NCBI GenBank assembly: GCA_030549335.1
Contig: JAUKPH010000018.1
Span: forward strand, 7,068,001-7,132,000
DNA: 64,000 nucleotides
Reading direction: 5' to 3'
Origin: Pontederia crassipes
Lineage: Eukaryota > Streptophyta > Magnoliopsida > Commelinales > Pontederiaceae
Of this stretch, positions 1 through 10,738 are shown piece by piece (position 1 is the first letter of the stretch; every line of letters starts with the position of its first letter). The notes beneath the pieces were generated by a model, which was not told the DNA's origin, made no database searches, and saw only the letters and a list, made by a program, of their open reading frames with translations. The position numbers and the translations under genes are program-made.

Positions 1-3000
1 TTCAACCTTTGGGTGCCCTAAGAGGTGATAGATCTTTAGAACTTTAACTCTATTTCAAACCGAAGTTGAACCGTTACAATCAAAGATAACGTTCTTGGGG
101 ATTAGAGTCTTAGAGTAAGGTGCAAAGCTATAAGTTATAGATACTTATTAAAACCTTTGAGTGTCCTAAGAGGTGATAGTTCTTTAGAACTTTAACTCTA
201 TTTCATTCCGAAGTTGAACCGTTATAATCAAAGATAACGCTCTTGGGGATTAGAGTCTTAGAGTTGGGTTCAAAGCTATAAGTTATAGATACTTATTACA
301 ACCTTTGGGTGTCCTAAGAGGTCATAGATCTTTAGAACTTTAACTCTATTTCAAACCGAAGTTGAACCGTTACAATCAAAGATAACGCTCTTGGGGATTA
401 GAGTCTTAGAGTTGGGTTCAAAGCTAGAAGTTATAGATACTTATTACAACCTTTGGATGTCCTAAGAGGAGATAGATCTTTAGAACTTTAACTCTATTTC
501 AATCCGAAGTTGAACCGTTACAATAAAAGATAACGCTCTGGGGGATTAGAGTCTTAGGGTTAGGTTCAAAGCTATAAGTTATAGATACTTATTACAACCT
601 TTGGGTGTCCTAAGATGTGATAGATCTTTAGAATTTCACTCTATTTCAATCCGAAGTTGAACCGTTACAATCAATGATAACGCTCTTGGGGATTAGAGTC
701 TTAGAGTTGGGTTCAAAGCTATAAGTTATAGATACTTATTACAACCTTTGGGTGTCCTAAGAGGTGATAGTTCTTTAGAACTTTAACTCTATTTCAATCC
801 GACGTTGAACCGTTACAATCAAAGATAACGCTCTTGGGGATTAGAGTCTTAGAGTTGGGTTCAAAGCTATAAGTTATAGATACTTATTACAACCTTTGGG
901 TGTCCTAAGAGGTGATAGATCTTTAGAACTTTGACTCTATTTCAAACCGAAGTTGAATCGTTACAATCAAAGATAACGATCTTGGGGATTAGAGTCTTAG
1001 AGTAAGGTGAAAAGCTATAAGTTATAGATACTTATTACAACCTTTGGGTGCCCTAAGAGGTGATAGATCTTTAGAACTTTAACTCTATTTCAAACCGAAG
1101 TTGAACCGTTACCATCAAAGATAACGCTCTTGGGGATTAGAGTCTTAGAGTAAGGTGCAAAGCTATAAGTTATAGATACTTATTACAACCTTTGGGTGTC
1201 CTAAGAGGTGATAGTTCTTTAGAACTTTAACTCTATTTCATTCCGAAGTTGAACCGTTATAATCAAAGATAACGCTCTTGGGGATTAGAGTCTTAGAGTT
1301 GGGTTCAAAGCTATAAGTTATAGATACTTATTACAACCTTTGGGTGTCCTAAGAGGTGATAGATCTTTAGAACTTTGACTCTATTTCAAACCGAAGTTGA
1401 ACCGTTACAATCAAAGATAACGCTCTTGGGGATTTGAGTCTTAGAGTAAGGTGCAAAGCTATAAGTTATAGATACTTATTACAACCTTTGGGTGCCCTAA
1501 GAGTTGATAGATCTTTAGAACTTTAACTCCATTTCAAACCGAAGTTGAACCGTTACAATCAAAGATAACGCTCTTGGGGATTAGAGTCTTAGAGTTGGGT
1601 TCAAAGCTATAAGTTATAGATACTTATTACAACCTTTGGGTGTCCTAAGAGGTGATAGATCTTTAGAACTTTAAATCTATTTCAAACCGAAGTTGAACCG
1701 TTACAACCAAAGATAACGCTCTTGGGGATTTGAGTCTTAGAGTAAGGTGCAAAGTTATAAGTTATAGATACTTATTACAACCTTTGGTTGCCCTAAGAGG
1801 TGATAGATCTTTAGAACTTTAACTCTATTTCAAACCGAAGTTGAACCGTTACAATCAAAGATAACGCTCTTGGGGATTGGAGTCTTTGAGTAAGGTGCAA
1901 AGCTATAAGTTATAGATACTTATTACAACCTTTGGGTGCCCTATGAGGTGTTAGATCTTTAGTACTTTAACTTATTTCAAACCGAAGTTGAACCGTTACA
2001 ATCAAAGATAACGCTCTTGGGGATTAGAGTCTTAGAGTAAGGTGCAAAGCTATAAGTTATAGATACTAATTACAACCTTTGGGTGTCCTAAGAGGTGATA
2101 GTTCTTTAGAATTTTAACTCCATTTCAATCCGAAGTTGAACCGTTATAATCAAAGATAACGCTCTTGGGATTAGTGTCTTAGAGTTGGGTTCAAAGCTAT
2201 AAGTGATAGATACTTATTACAACCTTTGGGTGTCCTAAGAGGTGATAGATCTTTAGAACTTTGACTCTATTTCAAACCGAAGTTGAATCGTTACAATCAA
2301 AGATAACGATCTTGGGGATTAGAGTCTTAGAGTAAGGTGAAAAGCTATAAGTTATAGATACTTATTACAACCTTTGGGTGCCCTAAGAGGTGATAGATCT
2401 TTAGAACTTTAACTCTATTTCAAACCGAAGTTGAACCGTTACAATCAAAGATAACGCTCTTGGGGATTAGAGTCTTAGAGTAAGGTGCAAAGCTATAAGT
2501 TATAGATACTTATTACAACCTTTGGGTGTCCTAAGAGGTGATAGTTCTTTAGAACTTTAACTCTATTTCATTCCGAAGTTGAACCGTTATAATCAAAGAT
2601 AACGCTCTTGGGGATTAGAGTCTTAGAGTTGGGTTCAAAGCTATAAGTTATAGATACTTATTACAACCTTTGGGTGTCCTAAGAGGTCATAGATCTTTAG
2701 AACTTTAACTCTATTTCAAAACGAAGTTGAACCGTTACAATCAAAGATAACTCTCTTGGGGATTAGAGTCTTAGAGTTGGGTTCAAAGCTAGAAGTTATA
2801 GATACTTATTACAACCTTTGGATGTCCTAAGAGGAGATAAATCTTTAGAACTTTAACTCTATTTCATTTCGAAGTTGAACCGTTACAATAAAAGATAACG
2901 CTCTGGGGGATTAGAGTCTTAGGGTTAGGTTCAAAGCTATAAGTTATAGATACTTATTACAACCTTTGGGTGTCCTAAGATGTGATAGTTCTTTAGAACT

Positions 3001-4735
3001 TTCACTCTATTTCATTCCGAAGTTGAACCGTTATAATCAAAGATAACGCTCTTGGGGATTAGAGTCTTAGAGTTGGGTTCAAAGCTATAAGTTATAGATA
3101 CTTATTACAACCTTTGGGTGTCCTAAGAGGTGATAGTTCTTTAGAACTTTAACTCTATTTCAATCCGAAGTTGAACCGTTACAATCAAAGATAACGCTCT
3201 TGGGGATTAGAGTCTTAGAGTTGGGTTCAAAGCTATAAGTTATAGATACTTATTACATCCTTTGGGTGTCCTAAGTGGTGATAGATCTTTAGAACTTTGA
3301 CTCTATTTCAAACCGAAGTTGAACCGTTACAATCAAAGATAACGCTCTTGGGGATTTGAATCATAGAGTAAGGTGCAAAGCTATAAGTTATAGATACTTA
3401 TTACAACCTTTGGGTGTCCTAAGAGGAGATAGATCTTTAGAACTTTAAATCTATTTCAAACCGAAGTTGAACCGTTACAATCAAAGATAACGCTCTTGGG
3501 GATTAGAGTGTTAGAGTAAGGTGCAAAGCTATAAGTTATAGATACTTATTACAACCTTTGGGTGTCCTAAGAGGTGATAGATCTTTAGAACTTTGACTCT
3601 ATTTCAAACCGAAGTTGAACCGTTACAATCAAAGATAACGCTCTTGGGGATTTGAGTCTTAGAGTAAGGTGCAAAGCTATAAGTTATAGATACTTATTAC
3701 AACCTTTAGGTGCCCTAAGAGGTGATAGATCTTTAGAACTTTAACTCTATTTCAAACCGAAGTTGAACCGTTACAATCAAAGATAACGCTCTTGGGGATT
3801 AGAGTCTTAGAGTAAGGTGCAAAGCTATAAGTTATAGATACTTATTACAACCTTTGGGTGCCCTAAGAGGTGATAGATCTTTAGAACTTTAACTCTATTT
3901 CAAACCGAAGTTGAACCGTTACAATCAAAGATAACGCTCTTGGGGATTAGAGTCTTAGAGTTGGGTTCAAAGCTATAAGTTATAGAAACTTATTACAACC
4001 TTTGGGTGTCCTAAGAGGTGATAGATCTTTAGAACTTTAAATCTATTTCAAACCGAAGTTGAACCGTTACAACCAAAGATAACGCTCTTGGGGATTTGAG
4101 TCTTAGAGTAAGGTGCAAAGCTATAAGTTATAGATACTTATTACAACCTTTGGGTGCCCTAAGAGGTGATAGATCTTTAGAACTTTAACTCTATTTCAAA
4201 CCGAAGTTGAACCGTTACAATCAAAGATAACGCTCTTGGGGATTGGAGTCTTTGAGTAAGGTGCAAAGCTATAAGTTATAGATACTTATTACAACCTTTG
4301 GGTGCCCTATGAGGTGTTAGATCTTTAGTACTTTAACTTATTTCAAACCGAAGTTGAACCGTTACAATCAAAGATAACGCTCTTGGGGATTAGAGTCTTA
4401 GAGTAAGGTGCAAAGCTATAAGTTATAGATACTAATTACAACCTTTGGGTGTCCTAAGAGGTGATAGTTCTTTAGAATTTTAACTCCATTTAAATCCGAA
4501 GTTGAACCGTTATAATCAAAGATAACGCTCTTGGGATTAGTGTCTTAGAGTTGGGTTCAAAGCTATAAGTGATAGATACTTATTACAACCTTTGGGTGTC
4601 CTAAGACGTGATAGATCTTTAGAACTTTGACTCTATTTCAAACCGAAGTTGAATCGTTACAATCAAAGATAACGATCTTGGGGATTAGAGTCTTAGAGTA
4701 AGGTGAAAAGCTATAAGTTATAGATACTTATTACA
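1..4735 (+). repeat. 16-monomer higher-order block, two copies (period about 2,366 bp)
   Basis: Rare variants recur 2,365-2,366 bp apart: AAGCTAGAAG at 421 and 2786, CTATGAGGTG with the following GTTAG at 1941 and 4307, TTACAACCAA at 1701 and 4067, and GTAAGGTGAAAAGC near 2332 and 4698. That is 16 monomers less 2-3 bp. The match is close over roughly 1.3-2.33 kb against 3.67-4.70 kb and weaker around 2.95-3.45 kb, where monomers of the second copy have other variants. A third, partial copy runs from about 4735 to the element. The same AAAAGC variant at 1001 shows a nested 9-monomer shift (1,330 bp). Confidence 0.8.
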
Positions 4736-5173
4736 ACCTTTGGGTGCCCTAAGAGGTGATAGATCTTTAGAACTTTAACTCTATTTCAAACCGAAGTTGA
4801 ACCGTTACAATCAAAGATAACGCTCTTGGGGATTAGAGTCTTAGAGTAAGGTGCAAAGCTATAAGTTATAGATACTTATTACAACCTTTGGGTGTCCTAA
4901 GAGGTGATAGTTCTTTAGAACTTTAACTCTATTTCATTCCGAAGTTGAACCGTTATAATCAAAGATAACGCTCTTGGGGATTAGAGTCTTAGAGTTGGGT
5001 TCAAAGCTATAAGTTATAGATACTTATTACAACCTTTGGGTGTCCTAAGAGGTGATAGATCTTTAGAACTTTAACTCTATTTCAAACCGAAGTTGAACCG
5101 TTACAATCAAAGATTGGGGATTAGAGTCTTAGAGTTGGGTTCAAAGCTATAAGTTATAGATACTTATTACAAC

Positions 5174-5178
5174 CTTTG
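5174..5178 (+). repeat. Target-site duplication, left copy (CTTTG)
   Basis: The five satellite bases directly before the 5' LTR are CTTTG, and the same five follow the 3' LTR at 12244-12248. Joining the flanks through one copy restores a normal monomer (AACCTTTG followed by GATGTCC). A 5-bp duplication is the usual length for Ty3/Gypsy integrases. Confidence 0.95.
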
Positions 5179-5430
5179 TGATATGAATCGGGAAGCTTCC
5201 ATAAATGCAACTGATCAAGAAAAGTCCGATGATGATCAGGATAATGATGTGGATCTTCGAGATAAAGAAACTGATCAAGAATCCTCACGCCCACTCACAA
5301 GATCAAGAGCAAAACAACTTCAGAAGACAATAGAAAATCATTTACAAAGTGGGCATGCAACTACAAATCAGATCCAACTTCTCAATGTGTTACAAATTGG
5401 GCCGCATGAAGAGTCAGCATAACTCGGGCC

Positions 5431-5460
5431 AAATAAATCATGGTTTAACCATATTTATTT
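5431..5460 (+). other. U3 hairpin, 14-bp stem with one bulge (copy in 3' LTR at 11779-11808)
   Basis: AAATAAAT pairs with ATTTATTT and ATGGTT pairs with AACCAT around a single central T. The only unpaired stem base is a bulged C at 5439. It lies 8 bases after the TAA that ends the LTR-encoded frame and includes AATAAA (5432-5437). In genomic RNA the 3' copy would form a stem just after the polyprotein stop. Its function is unknown; it could affect RNA stability, 3' processing or protein binding to DNA. Confidence 0.6.
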
Positions 5461-5603
5461 GGAATTTTCGGAATTAATTAAATATGGAATATGTTGATGA
5501 GGATTGTAACAGAAATTGAGTTTGTTATTTTGTTAAATTAGTTAGGTTACTTGTGGGCTAAGTTAGGGTATTTTCTTTCAGCCCAAATTCTGTTTCTAGG
5601 GTC

Positions 5604-5611
5604 TATAAATA
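5604..5611 (+). promoter_or_regulatory. TATA box of the 5' LTR
   Basis: TATAAATA, preceded by GGTC, is the best TATA match in the LTR. Transcription would be expected roughly 25-35 bp downstream (about 5635-5645), which would place the U3/R boundary there. The same box is at 11952-11959 in the 3' LTR. The start site itself is inferred. Confidence 0.65.
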
Positions 5612-5897
5612 CTGTTACTCATTGTTATGTTAGACATCTTTGAATCTATAAACAATTTGGCTTAATTGCTTTTGCTGTGAGGGAACTCCTGCAACCCGTT
5701 CTTCGGGAACTTCCGCTGTTAATTACAAGGTTGGCTATCTTGTGGTTAAATCCATCTATTTATAATATCGATTGCTTGGTTCATTGTAATCTTGAGGTTG
5801 ATATTCCGCTGCCTTGAAAATTCGTTTGATCTCGTTTCTTTGATTATCATATATTGTTCCGGTCACTCAAGGCATTGTTCTTGAGCATCGTATCAGT

Positions 5898-5909
5898 TGG
5901 TATCAGAAC
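5898..5909 (+). other. Primer binding site, initiator tRNA-Met type
   Basis: Two bases (GT, after a G) beyond the 5' LTR end lies TGGTATCAGAAC. It matches 11 of 12 bases of the common plant primer binding site complementary to the 3' end of initiator tRNA-Met (TGGTATCAGAGC), with A for G at position 11. The tRNA 3' end would prime minus-strand DNA synthesis here. Confidence 0.88.
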
Positions 5910-6874
5910 CGCGTTTTCGATTCGATTTTCTAGTTATCTTCCATTATCTTGTTTCCCCTTGTTTCAGTTTATAGAAAACAAAAACACCAAAATTCTGCAA
6001 AAAAAAAAAAAAAAAAATCTGGTTTGTTTGTTCTTCAACCCTAGCCGTCATCCTTGGATTCTTCAAAATCTGTTGCAGTTTGAAAAAAAAAAAAATCTGG
6101 TTTGGTTCTTCAAATCCTAACCGTCTTCCTTAATTATTTTCTTTTGTTCTTCAAACCCTAGCCGTCATCTATCCTTCAAATCTGGTGCAGATTTGAAAAA
6201 AAAAAAAATCCAAAAATAAATCTATTTATTTGTTGTTGAAACCCTAGCCGTCATCCTTATTTATTCTCAAGTTTTGTTGCTGTTTCAAAAAAAATCCGAA
6301 AATTGAAAAAAAAAAAAAAGATCGAGAAGGAAAGTGCAAGAAAAGAGAAGAAAAAAAAAATTTTTGAAAAAAAAATTCCGAAAAAAAAAAGAAATAGGAG
6401 AGAAGAAAAAAAAAGGAAGGATTATTTCTGGAGAAAAGTGCAAAGAAAATTGAGAATAGAACAATTTGACTCAAGGAAGGGTGATATTTGATTTCATTCC
6501 AATTCTGAATTTTTTGATACCTATCCTTATTTGACAACATTTTCCTGATTTCTATTCCAAATCAATTCATTACACATCTATCCTTATTTGGCAATCTTTT
6601 TTTTTTTTTTCTGATCTCTATTCTAAAATCAACTTCAAGTATTCTTTTGATCTTGCAATCATATTGATAAATCAGGTTGATTCAATCACATATTGCCTTT
6701 GTATTGACTTGCATTAGTTCTCCTAGAACTTGTTGGAGGGTTCAAGAGAGGAAAAAGGCTGAGTGGTAAGTACAATTGAGAGAAAAGCCAAATAGAGTTG
6801 AGGTAAAATACGAGTGTCACCACGTGAGGTAGTGAGATTGTTTTTACTAACTTTTGTTGCAGAAATTTCCTACA
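5910..6874 (+). other. Untranslated leader with poly-A tracts and degenerate repeats
   Basis: About 965 bp with no credible gene. It contains long A runs (about 6000-6017, 6083-6095, 6196-6208, 6306-6319, and several in 6350-6415) and a T run near 6598-6612. Four copies of a motif like CCCTAGCCGTCATCC lie near 6038, 6113, 6155 and 6240, three of them close to an A run and a TCTGGTT/TCTGGTG word, so this part looks like a degenerate tandem repeat with 40-90 bp spacing. Short open frames here consist of low-complexity Lys/Phe-rich translation and are not supported. Packaging and dimer signals would be expected in this region but cannot be pinpointed. Confidence 0.75.
6766..6862 (+). other. Possible 97-nt leader intron
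   Basis: GTAAGT donor at 6766, an ideal TACTAAC branch-point sequence at 6845-6851, then TTTTGTTGCAG ending at 6862. Spacing from branch point to AG is about 11 nt, and 97 nt is a normal length for a plant intron. Splicing would join the leader to a position 12 nt before the gag ATG at 6875. The genomic copy retains it, so packaged RNA would have been unspliced. No transcript evidence is available, so this is a prediction. Confidence 0.5.
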
Positions 6875-9800
6875 ATGTCAACAGGAAAGGACAAAGAGAT
6901 TAATCCTAGAAACGAAGAAATTGATCCTACAAGGATGATGGAAGTCATGACGCAACATTTTCAACGTCTTGGAAACATGATTACTGAACTTCACGATGAA
7001 GTAGATGTGCAGAAGGATCAAATTGCACAACTACAACAGGTTATACATCCAAACCAAAGAAGAGATCGCCGAAGATGCCATGTTGTTGATGATGAAGAGA
7101 TGGAAGAGGAAGATGATGAAGCCTCTGATAGACATGGGAGAAGGCATAGACGTGTTCAGATTGGAGGTAGAAGAAATGGACGAGAAAGGGAACAAGATAG
7201 AGATGTTACTGATCGAAACACAGGTTCAATCAAACTCTCTCTCCCTACCTTTCAAGGTAAAAGCGATCCTGATGTCTATATTGAGTGGGAACAAAGGGTG
7301 GAAAGTATATTTGATTGTCATAATTACTCCGATGAGAAAAAGGTTAAACTTGCTGTTGTATCCTTTGCTGATTATGCTATTACTTGGTGGAATCAATTAA
7401 CCATTAATAGGCGCAGAAATCGAGAGCCTCCAGTTGAATATTGGGATGACATGAAAATTATATTGAGGAGAAGATTTGTTCCTCCATCATATTATCGTGA
7501 CTTACGTATGAAATTGCAGACTATGAGACAGGGATCAAAGACTGTTGAAGAGTACTATAAAGAGATGGAAACGGCACTCATCCGAGCCAACATAAATGAG
7601 GATCGAGAAGACACAATTGCAAGATTCATATGCGGGCTGAATCGAGAGATTTCTAGAGTTGTGGAATTGCAAGAGTATTTGGAGTTGGATGAAGTTCTGC
7701 ATAAGGCTATAAAGGTTGAGAAGCAATTGAAGAAAGATATTCGTCCAAATAGCAAATCTAAAAGTTCAAATTCTGCTTGGAAATCAAAATGGCATGCAAA
7801 TTCCAAGTTAGTTGATAAGCCAACTCAAAAATTAGAGGAGAAAAACAAGGCTGAACATTCCAACTCAAAGGACAAAGGTATTGCCTCTAATAGTTCACAA
7901 AGGACTCGAGATATTAAATGTTTTCGTTGTCTTGGTTCAGGTCATATTGCTTCGCAATGCCCAAATAAACGTGCTATGATCATGATGGACAACGGTGATA
8001 TTGCATCTGAAGAAGAGTTATCACAAGAGAGTGCAGAAGAAGAAAGTGGAGAAGAAATTGAAGAAGTTGGGAAAAATTTTGTGATTCTGAGAACATTACA
8101 TATAAATGTCCAAGAAAACACTGAAGAACTTCAAAGAGAGAACATCTTTTATGCTCGTTGTCGTGTGCAAGATCGTACTTGTGGGCTGATCATTGATAGT
8201 GGGAGTTGTGTTAATGTGGCAAGTAAGTTTATGGTTGACAAGCTTTGTTTACCTACTTTGAAGCATCCAAAACCTTACAGGCTCCAATGGTTAAATGAAA
8301 ATGGAGAGCTCAAAGTTACAAAACAGGTATTGATATCATTTTCTATTGGGAAGTATGCTGATGAGGTGTTGTGCGATGTTGTACCTATGCAGGCATGCCA
8401 CATCTTACTTGGGAGACCTTGGCAGTTTGATAGACATGCCACACATGATGGTCACACAAATCGCTATAGTTTCCACAAGGACAAGCGACATAGCACATTG
8501 GTACCATTATTACCACACCAAGTGTTTGAGGAGCAATTGCAAATAAAGAAGTCCATGGCCACTTATTACAAGGAACTTCAGAATGTTAGTCAAGTTCAGC
8601 CAACACAAAAAGAGAGTGAGAGTAGAGTTGAAAATCAGAGTGGAAAAAGTAATGATGTAAAAGTGAGCATGGTGAAAGAAGAGAAAGGAAGAGTTGAAAA
8701 TCTGAGTGCAAACAACGAAAAAGAAAAAGTGGGCAGGGTAAGACGAGATGAGAAGCAAGAGAGCAGGAAAGATAAAAAAATGAGTGCTGTAGCTAGAGTG
8801 AGTGAAAATCAAGAAGTTTACAACTCAATGAGGCCAATGATCTTGTTATTATACAAGGAGGTCTACTTGTCTAATGCTGACACTCCTCTACCTAGTGTTG
8901 TTATCTCTTTATTGCAGGAATTTCAAGATGTCTTGCCCGATGAAATACCTTCAGGTTTACCTCCAATTAGAGGAATTGAACACCAGATTGACTTCATTCC
9001 GGGCGCACAAATTCCAAATCGTCCAGCTTACCGGAGCAACCCTGAAGAAACAAAAGAGTTACAAAAGCAGGTGGAAGAACTCCTTTCTAAAGGGCTTGTT
9101 CGTGAGAGCATGAGCCCTTGTGCTGTCCCTGTTTTACTAGTGCCAAAGAAGGATGGGACTTGGCGAATGTGTGTTGATTGTCGTGCAGTAAATAAGATTA
9201 CGGTAAAATATCGACACCCTATTCCTCGATTAGATGATATGCTTGATGAGTTGCATGGTTCTTCTATATTTTCTAAGATTGATTTAAAAAGTGGATACCA
9301 TCAAATCCGGATGAGAGAAGGTGATGAATGGAAGACTGCCTTTAAAACAAAACATGGTTTATACGAGTGGTTGGTTATGCCGTTTGGTCTCACGAATGCA
9401 CCTAGTACTTTTATGAGATTGATGAATCATGTCTTGCGTGCTTTTATAGGCAAATTTGTTGTTGTGTATTTTGATGACATATTGATTTATAGTAAGTGCT
9501 TAACTGATCATATTGAACATTTAAGACTTGTGCTTGAGACTTTTAGGCATGAAAAGTTATATGCTAACATGAAAAAGTGTGATTTCTGCATGGATAGAGT
9601 ACTTTTTCTTGGCTTTGTTGTTAGCTCTAAAGGTGTAGAGGTTGATGAAGAAAAAGTCAAGGCAATCAAAGAATGGCCTACACCGAAAACAGTGACGGAT
9701 GTGCGAAGTTTTCATGGTCTAGCTAGCTTCTATCGCAGATTTGTACCAAATTTTAGCACTCTAGCTTCTCCTTTGACTGAAGTAATAAAAAAGAATGTTG

Positions 9801-10735
9801 GCTTCCGATGGACAGAAGAGCAGGAGACCGCCTTCAATACATTGAAAGACAAGCTAAGTTCAGCTCCTTTACTTGTTTTACCTGATTTTACCAAAACTTT
9901 TGAAATAGAATGTGATGCTTCAGGAATTGGTATTGGTGCTGTTCTAATGCAGGAAGGAAGACCAATTGCTTATTTTAGCGAGAAACTCAGTGGCGCAGCT
10001 CTTAACTATCCCACATATGACAAAGAGCTTTATGCATTGGTGAGAGCTTTAGAGACTTGGCAACACTATTTGTGGTCTAAAGAATTTGTCATTCATTCAG
10101 ACCATGAATCCTTAAAACATTTGAAGGGACAAGGTAAGCTAAATCGACGACATGGTCACTGGGTTGAATTCATTGAAATGTTTCCTTTTGTTATCAAATA
10201 TAAACATGGAAAGGAAAATATAGTTGCTGATGCGTTGTCACGAAGGTATACACTTATCTCATTACTTGATGCAAAATTCCTGGGTTTTGAATATTTGAAG
10301 GATTTGTATGAGAAAGATCCTGATTTCTCTGTTGTGTTTAAAGCTTGTGAAAAATCTGGTTTTGAAAATTTTTACAGATTTGAAGGGTATTTGTTTCGCA
10401 AGAATAAGCTATGTATTCCTCATTGTTCTTTGCGTGAATTGCTTGTTAAAGAATCACATGCGGGAGGATTGATGGGGCATTTTGGAGTTTTGAAAACTCT
10501 AGAAATTTTGAAAGAACATTTCTTTTGGCCTCACATGAAGAGAGATGTGCAACGAAATTGTTCTAATTGCATAGCATGCAGGAAGGCTAAATCTAAAGTT
10601 AGACCCCATGGATTATATATGCCTTTGCCAGTTCCTAGTCATCCTTGGACTGATGTTTCCATGGATTTTGTTCTAGGTTTGCCACGGTCTAGAAGTGGAA
10701 AAGACTCCATATTTGTTGTTGTTGACAGGTTTTAA
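6875..10735 (+). CDS. gag-pol: Gag-Pol polyprotein up to premature stop: Gag, protease, RT, RNase H, integrase N-part
   Basis: 1,286 residues from the ATG at 6875; an in-frame TTG 21 bp earlier lies in the possible intron and is not a likely plant start. Visible parts: coiled-coil-like N-terminus (about 20-55) and an Arg/Glu/Asp-rich stretch; Gag core (about 118-287) with WW and a basic MK(I/L)RRRFVP-like segment; CCHC knuckle C-X2-C-X4-H-X4-C (349-362); aspartic protease with DSGS at 441 and a later ILLGRPW; a Lys/Glu-rich linker; reverse transcriptase (about 750-915) with catalytic D803 and YFDD (865-868); RNase H with D1014, E1051, D1076, D1119; integrase zinc motif H1195-X6-H1202-X29-C1232-X2-C1235; first integrase acid D1264. 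The frame stops at TAA (10733-10735), 23 codons after D1264, directly after a conserved VVDRF segment. Gag and pol share one frame with no frameshift. Products would act in cytoplasmic particles; integrase is truncated, so independent integration is unlikely. Confidence 0.93.
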   Translation: MSTGKDKEINPRNEEIDPTRMMEVMTQHFQRLGNMITELHDEVDVQKDQIAQLQQVIHPNQRRDRRRCHVVDDEEMEEEDDEASDRHGRRHRRVQIGGRRNGREREQDRDVTDRNTGSIKLSLPTFQGKSDPDVYIEWEQRVESIFDCHNYSDEKKVKLAVVSFADYAITWWNQLTINRRRNREPPVEYWDDMKIILRRRFVPPSYYRDLRMKLQTMRQGSKTVEEYYKEMETALIRANINEDREDTIARFICGLNREISRVVELQEYLELDEVLHKAIKVEKQLKKDIRPNSKSKSSNSAWKSKWHANSKLVDKPTQKLEEKNKAEHSNSKDKGIASNSSQRTRDIKCFRCLGSGHIASQCPNKRAMIMMDNGDIASEEELSQESAEEESGEEIEEVGKNFVILRTLHINVQENTEELQRENIFYARCRVQDRTCGLIIDSGSCVNVASKFMVDKLCLPTLKHPKPYRLQWLNENGELKVTKQVLISFSIGKYADEVLCDVVPMQACHILLGRPWQFDRHATHDGHTNRYSFHKDKRHSTLVPLLPHQVFEEQLQIKKSMATYYKELQNVSQVQPTQKESESRVENQSGKSNDVKVSMVKEEKGRVENLSANNEKEKVGRVRRDEKQESRKDKKMSAVARVSENQEVYNSMRPMILLLYKEVYLSNADTPLPSVVISLLQEFQDVLPDEIPSGLPPIRGIEHQIDFIPGAQIPNRPAYRSNPEETKELQKQVEELLSKGLVRESMSPCAVPVLLVPKKDGTWRMCVDCRAVNKITVKYRHPIPRLDDMLDELHGSSIFSKIDLKSGYHQIRMREGDEWKTAFKTKHGLYEWLVMPFGLTNAPSTFMRLMNHVLRAFIGKFVVVYFDDILIYSKCLTDHIEHLRLVLETFRHEKLYANMKKCDFCMDRVLFLGFVVSSKGVEVDEEKVKAIKEWPTPKTVTDVRSFHGLASFYRRFVPNFSTLASPLTEVIKKNVGFRWTEEQETAFNTLKDKLSSAPLLVLPDFTKTFEIECDASGIGIGAVLMQEGRPIAYFSEKLSGAALNYPTYDKELYALVRALETWQHYLWSKEFVIHSDHESLKHLKGQGKLNRRHGHWVEFIEMFPFVIKYKHGKENIVADALSRRYTLISLLDAKFLGFEYLKDLYEKDPDFSVVFKACEKSGFENFYRFEGYLFRKNKLCIPHCSLRELLVKESHAGGLMGHFGVLKTLEILKEHFFWPHMKRDVQRNCSNCIACRKAKSKVRPHGLYMPLPVPSHPWTDVSMDFVLGLPRSRSGKDSIFVVVDRF

Positions 10736-10738
10736 AAA

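Larger units (their letters stand above)
1..5178 (+). repeat. 148-bp satellite array, left arm (about 35 monomers)
   Basis: Head-to-tail copies of a 148-bp monomer. The landmark AACCTTTG recurs at 4, 152, 300, 448, 596 and so on to 5171. Each monomer carries a BglII site (AGATCT) in the major type, three CpG dinucleotides, and the 13-bp perfect dyad CTATAAGTTATAG. Copies differ by scattered substitutions and a few 1-10 bp indels. The last full monomer before the retrotransposon lacks 8 bp after 5114. There are no open frames of note. AT-richness, nucleosome-scale unit length and the long uninterrupted run are typical of plant centromeric or pericentromeric satellites; that location is inferred, not shown. 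Confidence 0.97.
5179..5895 (+). repeat. 5' LTR (717 bp)
   Basis: Starts TGATATGAATCG and ends GAGCATCGTATCA, giving TGAT...ATCA terminal inverted ends. It carries the element promoter (TATAAATA at 5604) and a strong hairpin at 5431-5460. The first 244 bp duplicate the 3' end of the gag-pol frame, so a 79-codon frame (5183-5422) is seen here; it is the LTR copy of the polyprotein tail and not a separate gene. R/U5 contains the closely spaced near-repeat GGGAACTCC / GGGAACTTCC around 5680-5716. Confidence 0.97.

Noticed and set aside
548..562. Telomere-like TTAGGGTTAGG in some monomers
   Set aside because: It is a two-base variant of the local CTTAGAGTTGGG sequence, never extends beyond two units, and plant telomeres use TTTAGGG.
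1..5178. CRISPR array
   Set aside because: Regular spacing, but the whole 148-bp unit repeats; there are no unique spacers and no cas genes, and the context is plant.
5183..5422. 79-codon open frame in the 5' LTR
   Set aside because: It is the LTR duplicate of the polyprotein tail at 11531-11770, with no gene start of its own.
5854..6540. Short open frames on both strands in the leader (5854-6120 +, 6303-6491 +, 6244-6540 -)
   Set aside because: They translate poly-A/poly-T and simple repeats into Lys- or Phe-rich strings with no domain; expected by chance in such sequence.
6854..6874. TTG start seven codons before the gag ATG
   Set aside because: TTG starts are a bacterial convention; this stretch lies mostly in the predicted leader intron, and ATG 6875 begins the typical N-terminus.
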